From: CAWEQW01 sp963811365
GTDB lineage: Bacteria > Actinomycetota > Actinomycetes > Propionibacteriales > Nocardioidaceae
Length of the DNA: 64,000 bases
NCBI GenBank assembly: GCA_963811365.1
Contig: CAWEQW010000010.1
Location: 1-64,000, forward strand
Direction of reading: 5' to 3'
Under the pieces are notes generated by a model. The model made no database searches. It saw only the letters and a program-made list of their open reading frames with translations, and was not told the DNA's origin. The position numbers were made by a program, and so were the translations under genes. This document shows positions 62,223-64,000 of this stretch, one piece after another. Position 1 is the stretch's first letter. Every line of letters begins with the position of its first letter.

Positions 62223-62491
62223 CAGTCACCCCCGTCCGGAAGCAGGTCGTGTCGCAGCAGCGTAGCCTCCTCGGCGATTCCGGTGCGTCGGGTCGTCGTC
62301 GCGTCTACCGTTGGAGGTGCACAGCGAAGGGCCGTCCCGATCCCACCAGAGGGGCGCCCGAGCGGAGGCCCTCGAGCAGCCGCTGCTGGGCCGACGGCCT
62401 TCTCCCAGCGGGTCGTCGGGTGGGCCCGCGGCCGCGCGCCGGCGGGCCCACCTCACCGCGTCGCCGTCCGGGGGCCGCTAGGTTGTCGTCC

Positions 62492-63736
62492 ATGTCCCCC
62501 TCGGCACGCGTCGTGCAGGCCGGCCGGATCGTCGACGTCGTCGCGGGCGAGCTGCTCCGGGACCACCGCGTGCTGCTCGACGGAGACCGGGTCTCGGCCG
62601 TCTTGCCGCCCGGGCAGAGCGCACCGCCGGACGCCGACGTGCTGGACCTCGGCGACAGCACCGTGCTCCCGGGGCTCCTCGACCTGCACACCCATCTGGT
62701 CGGCCCGGTGGAGGCCGGCGACCTCGGGTCGGTGCTGGAGCGCACCGCGGTCGAGGAGGCACTGCTCGGCGTGGCGCACGCGCGGGCCACCCTGCGGGCG
62801 GGGTTCACCACGGTGCGCGACGTCGGGACCTTCTGGGCGTTCGCCGATGTCGAGCTGCGCCGGGCGATCGACTCGGGCTGGGTGGAGGGACCGCGGATGC
62901 AGTGTGCGGGCGCCTACCTGACCTGCCCTGGGGGCGGTGGCGACATCACCGGGGTTCCCGACGGTCGGCCGGTGCCGGCTGAGCTGCGGGTCGGCGTGGT
63001 CGAGAGCGTCGACGACGTACGGCGGGCGGCGCGGCGGATCGTCGAGGCCGGCGCCGACGTGCTCAAGGTGATCGCCACCGGTGCCGTGCTCGCCCCGGGG
63101 ACCGAGCCCGGCCTGGCCGAGCTGACCGAGGACCAGGTGCGCGCCGCGGTCGAGGTCGCGGGGGAGCACGGCCTGTTCGTCGCGGCGCACGCGCACGGCG
63201 CCGAGGGTGCCGCCCGGGCCGTGCGCGCCGGGGTCCGCTCCATCGAGCACGGCTCGCTGCTCGACGACGCGGTGCTGGACGCGATGGCCGAGCGCGGCAC
63301 GTTCCTGGTCGCCGACGTCTACAACGGCGACCACATCGCCGAGACCGGCGCCCGGGAGGGGTGGCCCGAGGAGCTGCTGCGCAAGAACCACGAGACGACC
63401 GACACCCAGCGCAGCGTCTTCCGGCGCGCGGTGCAGCGCGGCGTGCCGATCGCGTTCGGCACCGACGCGGGCGTCTTCCCGCACGGACGGAACGCGCGCC
63501 AGCTGGCCGTCATGGTCGCGCTCGGCCAGTCGCCGATGGCGGCGCTGCGCGCGGCGACCGTGGACGCCGCGCGGTGCATGGGCTGGGAGGACCGGGTCGG
63601 CTCCTTGCAGCCGGGCCGGTACGCCGACCTGGTGGCCGTCCGCGGCCACGACCTCGGCGACCTGTCGTGTCTGCAGCATCCCGCGCTGGTGATGAAGGGC
63701 GGTCGCGTCGTGGCCGGCGAGGACCGGTCGGGCTAG
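62492..63736 (+). CDS. Metal-dependent amidohydrolase
   Basis: 414 residues, TIM-barrel amidohydrolase with binuclear metal site: HTHL (about 66), Lys in DVLKVIATGA, HAHG (about 231), RSIEHGS and GTDAGVFPHG. The layout fits the Sgx9260/imidazolonepropionase-like group that hydrolyses N-acyl or dipeptide (Xaa-Pro-like) substrates. The stop shares CTAG with the convergent methyltransferase gene. Confidence 0.88.
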   Translation: MSPSARVVQAGRIVDVVAGELLRDHRVLLDGDRVSAVLPPGQSAPPDADVLDLGDSTVLPGLLDLHTHLVGPVEAGDLGSVLERTAVEEALLGVAHARATLRAGFTTVRDVGTFWAFADVELRRAIDSGWVEGPRMQCAGAYLTCPGGGGDITGVPDGRPVPAELRVGVVESVDDVRRAARRIVEAGADVLKVIATGAVLAPGTEPGLAELTEDQVRAAVEVAGEHGLFVAAHAHGAEGAARAVRAGVRSIEHGSLLDDAVLDAMAERGTFLVADVYNGDHIAETGAREGWPEELLRKNHETTDTQRSVFRRAVQRGVPIAFGTDAGVFPHGRNARQLAVMVALGQSPMAALRAATVDAARCMGWEDRVGSLQPGRYADLVAVRGHDLGDLSCLQHPALVMKGGRVVAGEDRSG

Positions 63737-64000
63737 GGCGCGGGACGTTCCGCGACCAGCTGCCAGAACAGGCCCGTGCGGTTGTAGGGCTCCCGGTCGC
63801 AGAGCGCCAGCTCGAGCCGCTCGAGCTTCGCGAAGTAGCCGGGCTCGTGCTTCGGTGCGTCGTCGACGAGCAGGTCGTTGGCGCAGCGCCCGCCGTACTG
63901 CGCGACGACCTCGAGCCCGGCCGCGGCCAGGTCGGCGCGCATCTCCTCGGCGTCGATCTTGCGCACCTCGTGGTCGAACGTGGCAGTCCGGCCGATCGGC
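63733..64000 (-). CDS. SAM-dependent methyltransferase, C-terminal part (cut by window edge)
   Basis: The frame is open to the right edge, so only about 88 residues are seen. The end CDREPYNRTGLFWQLVAERP and the EPGYFAKLERLELALCD segment are typical of class I methyltransferase C-termini. The SAM-binding motif would lie outside the window. The visible ATG or GTG near 63966 is internal in this model. Confidence 0.65.
   Translation of the reverse strand, partial: PIGRTATFDHEVRKIDAEEMRADLAAAGLEVVAQYGGRCANDLLVDDAPKHEPGYFAKLERLELALCDREPYNRTGLFWQLVAERPAP

Noticed and set aside
1..64000. tRNA genes, CRISPR arrays, insertion sequences or att sites
   Set aside because: No T-loop/anticodon pattern, no regularly spaced repeats, no transposase or integrase, and no direct repeats bounding any segment were found by eye.

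Overview
The window is high-GC, densely packed DNA with many GTG starts, very frequent 4-base ATGA/GTGA stop-start overlaps, AfsR/SARP-type regulators, Ser/Thr kinases and a caa3-style oxidase set. This points to an actinomycete (Actinomycetota). A Nocardioides-like member of Propionibacteriales is my best guess, but only from general gene style. I see no tRNA, rRNA, CRISPR array, insertion sequence or prophage. The window starts inside a Wadjet jetD gene and ends inside a methyltransferase gene.

Layout: 0-5.3 kb holds the jetD tail, an HtrA-like lipoprotein protease, and a small cluster of a decarboxylase-hydrolase fusion and a YCII protein divergent from a LysR regulator. 5.3-9.7 kb is a leftward two-component operon (response regulator, PAS-GAF histidine kinase, a 46-residue peptide, a membrane protein and a frame-broken receiver-CPBP protease). 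9.9-13 kb has an ECF sigma factor with two secreted or anchored sensor-like proteins and a divergent Ser/Thr kinase, followed by a decayed hydrolase. 13.7-20.8 kb has a large secreted protein divergent from an AfsR-like regulator, then a phosphotransferase and a glycosyltransferase. 20.9-25.5 kb is a MerR regulator, release factor 3, a SulP transporter and a spermidine-synthase-like protein, with two matching MerR-type operators. 25.5-29.1 kb is looser and carries gene relics around a propeller protein and a zinc alcohol dehydrogenase.

29-36.7 kb is a cytochrome c oxidase and heme/copper assembly cluster: ctaB, a TlpA thioredoxin, SCO1, a CtaG-family factor, subunits III, I and II and a cupredoxin. 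36.8-44 kb is mixed metabolism: alkylsulfatase, DUF389 protein, thiolase, DUF1801, and a rhodanese/PIG-L pair behind a CsoR/CstR-like operator. 44.2-49.6 kb has a second, differently arranged SARP-type regulator, a short RTX protein and a second Ser/Thr kinase. 49.6-54.4 kb is hypF-hypC-hypD-hypE for NiFe-hydrogenase maturation, without hypA, hypB or hydrogenase genes in view. 54.4-60.2 kb is a PadR regulator with a 34-bp perfect palindrome facing a kdp potassium pump operon (two small membrane ORFs, kdpF, kdpA, kdpB, kdpC) that lacks kdpDE. 60.2-64 kb holds a papain-like peptidase, a WYL regulator, an amidohydrolase and the methyltransferase fragment.

Several reading frames are broken (near 5.83, 6.33, 6.48, 10.83, 13.2, 28.95 and 31.33 kb). 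Some are clearly decayed genes; others could be base-call errors in high-GC sequence.
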